A stretch of 64,000 nt of DNA from Roseibium alexandrii DFL-11 (lineage in GTDB: Bacteria; Pseudomonadota; Alphaproteobacteria; Rhizobiales; Stappiaceae): the NCBI RefSeq assembly GCF_000158095.2, contig NZ_CM011002.1, forward strand, positions 4,311,203-4,375,202, read 5' to 3'. The position numbers and the translations under genes were made by a program. Positions 63,579 to 64,000 of the stretch are shown here, in pieces. The stretch's first letter is position 1. Each line of letters opens with the position of its first letter. Under the pieces are notes generated by a model, which searched no databases, was not told the origin of the DNA, and worked only from the letters and a program-made list of their open reading frames with translations.

Positions 63579-64000
63579 TTGTAACCGGTCCGGTCCTTTC
63601 AATCGCTCAATGAAGCGGTGCTGCAAATATTAAGCGGTTTGCGCCCTGCAGGTGAACAGCTGAAGACGCTAAATGCCGGTTTTCGGCAAAAACGTCAAAC
63701 ATTCATCTTTAGAGACTAACCTGCTTGCCCGAGAAATTAAGGGCCTATGTCTGAAATCCGGCATAAATATGTTACAAGAAAACCGGCGCTTGTGTGGCGA
63801 AACCGGAAAATCCAATTAGGCCGATAGGTGGTGAACAGGCCCGACTTTATTTATATAGGTCCCTGGGGCTGGGCTTTTGCCGGGTGTGAAAGCAGTCTGC
63901 GGTATATACATGTGAAACGAGCCGGAAAGACCTCCGTGTATTTTCATAAAATATTGTAAAATATCACAATTCTGGCATTTCTGATTTTTATGAATCTTTT
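63579..64000. other. Gene-free right end of the window
   Basis: About 420 bases upstream of the M23 gene. On the minus strand TTGACG at 63691-63696 is a possible -35. GCCG-TTTT-CGGC (63672-63684 region) is a small hairpin. The last 60 bases become very AT-rich, with ATAAAATATTGTAAAATATCAC. No tRNA, repeat or coding frame is supported; the AT-rich end may be the promoter region of a gene outside the window. Confidence 0.4.

Overview
The window is about 64 kb of a gene-dense, moderately GC-rich chromosome from an alphaproteobacterium. The evidence is the arrangement pcaQ / pobA-pcaDCHG-pcaB, a (2S)-methylsuccinyl-CoA dehydrogenase of the ethylmalonyl-CoA pathway, DUF4167 and DUF1178 proteins, an NDUFAF5-like methyltransferase, and the chain comF-grxC-nit-DUF1178-ubiG-lysC-ptsP-prfA-prmC-clpB. 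A marine Hyphomicrobiales lineage (Stappiaceae / Roseibium-Labrenzia type) fits best, but this is inference from gene content. I see no rRNA, tRNA, CRISPR array, prophage, insertion sequence or plasmid gene.

Region by region. 1-2164: the end of a TRAP solute transporter operon. 2227-11016: a 4-hydroxybenzoate/protocatechuate island. On the minus strand it runs pobA-pcaD-pcaC-pcaH-pcaG-BKACE-pcaB. On the plus strand the divergent regulator pcaQ overlaps a thiamine-diphosphate enzyme gene. pcaD carries a one-base frameshift. The BKACE (DUF849) gene sits where an exit enzyme for beta-ketoadipate would be useful. 11204-13046: a two-receiver response regulator and a membrane protein. 13058-21181: a leucine/isovalerate catabolism operon on the minus strand (tetR-liuB-ASCH-liuD-acyl-CoA synthetase-liuE-liuC), preceded by a perfect TetR-type palindrome. 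21369-34635: mixed metabolism and housekeeping (ppk2, an oxidoreductase, a metallo-hydrolase with a divergent AraC/GlxA-type regulator, infC with an ATT start codon, mcd, a YihY protein, a DMT exporter, a chemoreceptor, a ferredoxin-reductase-like flavoprotein).

34723-39734: a minus-strand run of a GtrB-like glycosyltransferase, a GtrA flippase, a GT-C glycosyltransferase, a frameshifted class III nucleotidyl cyclase and an alpha/beta hydrolase. 39980-45991: secA, a parvulin isomerase, argJ, mutT and an orphan Flp pilin. 46012-61508: mostly conserved core genes. 61602-63578: a membrane-anchored M23 peptidase.

How the parts join. PobA converts 4-hydroxybenzoate to protocatechuate, and PcaHG, PcaB, PcaC and PcaD take it to beta-ketoadipate. 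No pcaIJ or pcaF is present, so BKACE may split beta-ketoadipate with acetyl-CoA to acetoacetate and succinyl-CoA (inference). The leucine operon also ends in acetoacetate through LiuE. The window is therefore mainly catabolic plus housekeeping. I found no convincing wholly new system. The best leads are the BKACE-containing pca operon, the PcaQ-coupled ThDP enzyme, the ASCH gene inside the carboxylase operon and the two frameshifts.
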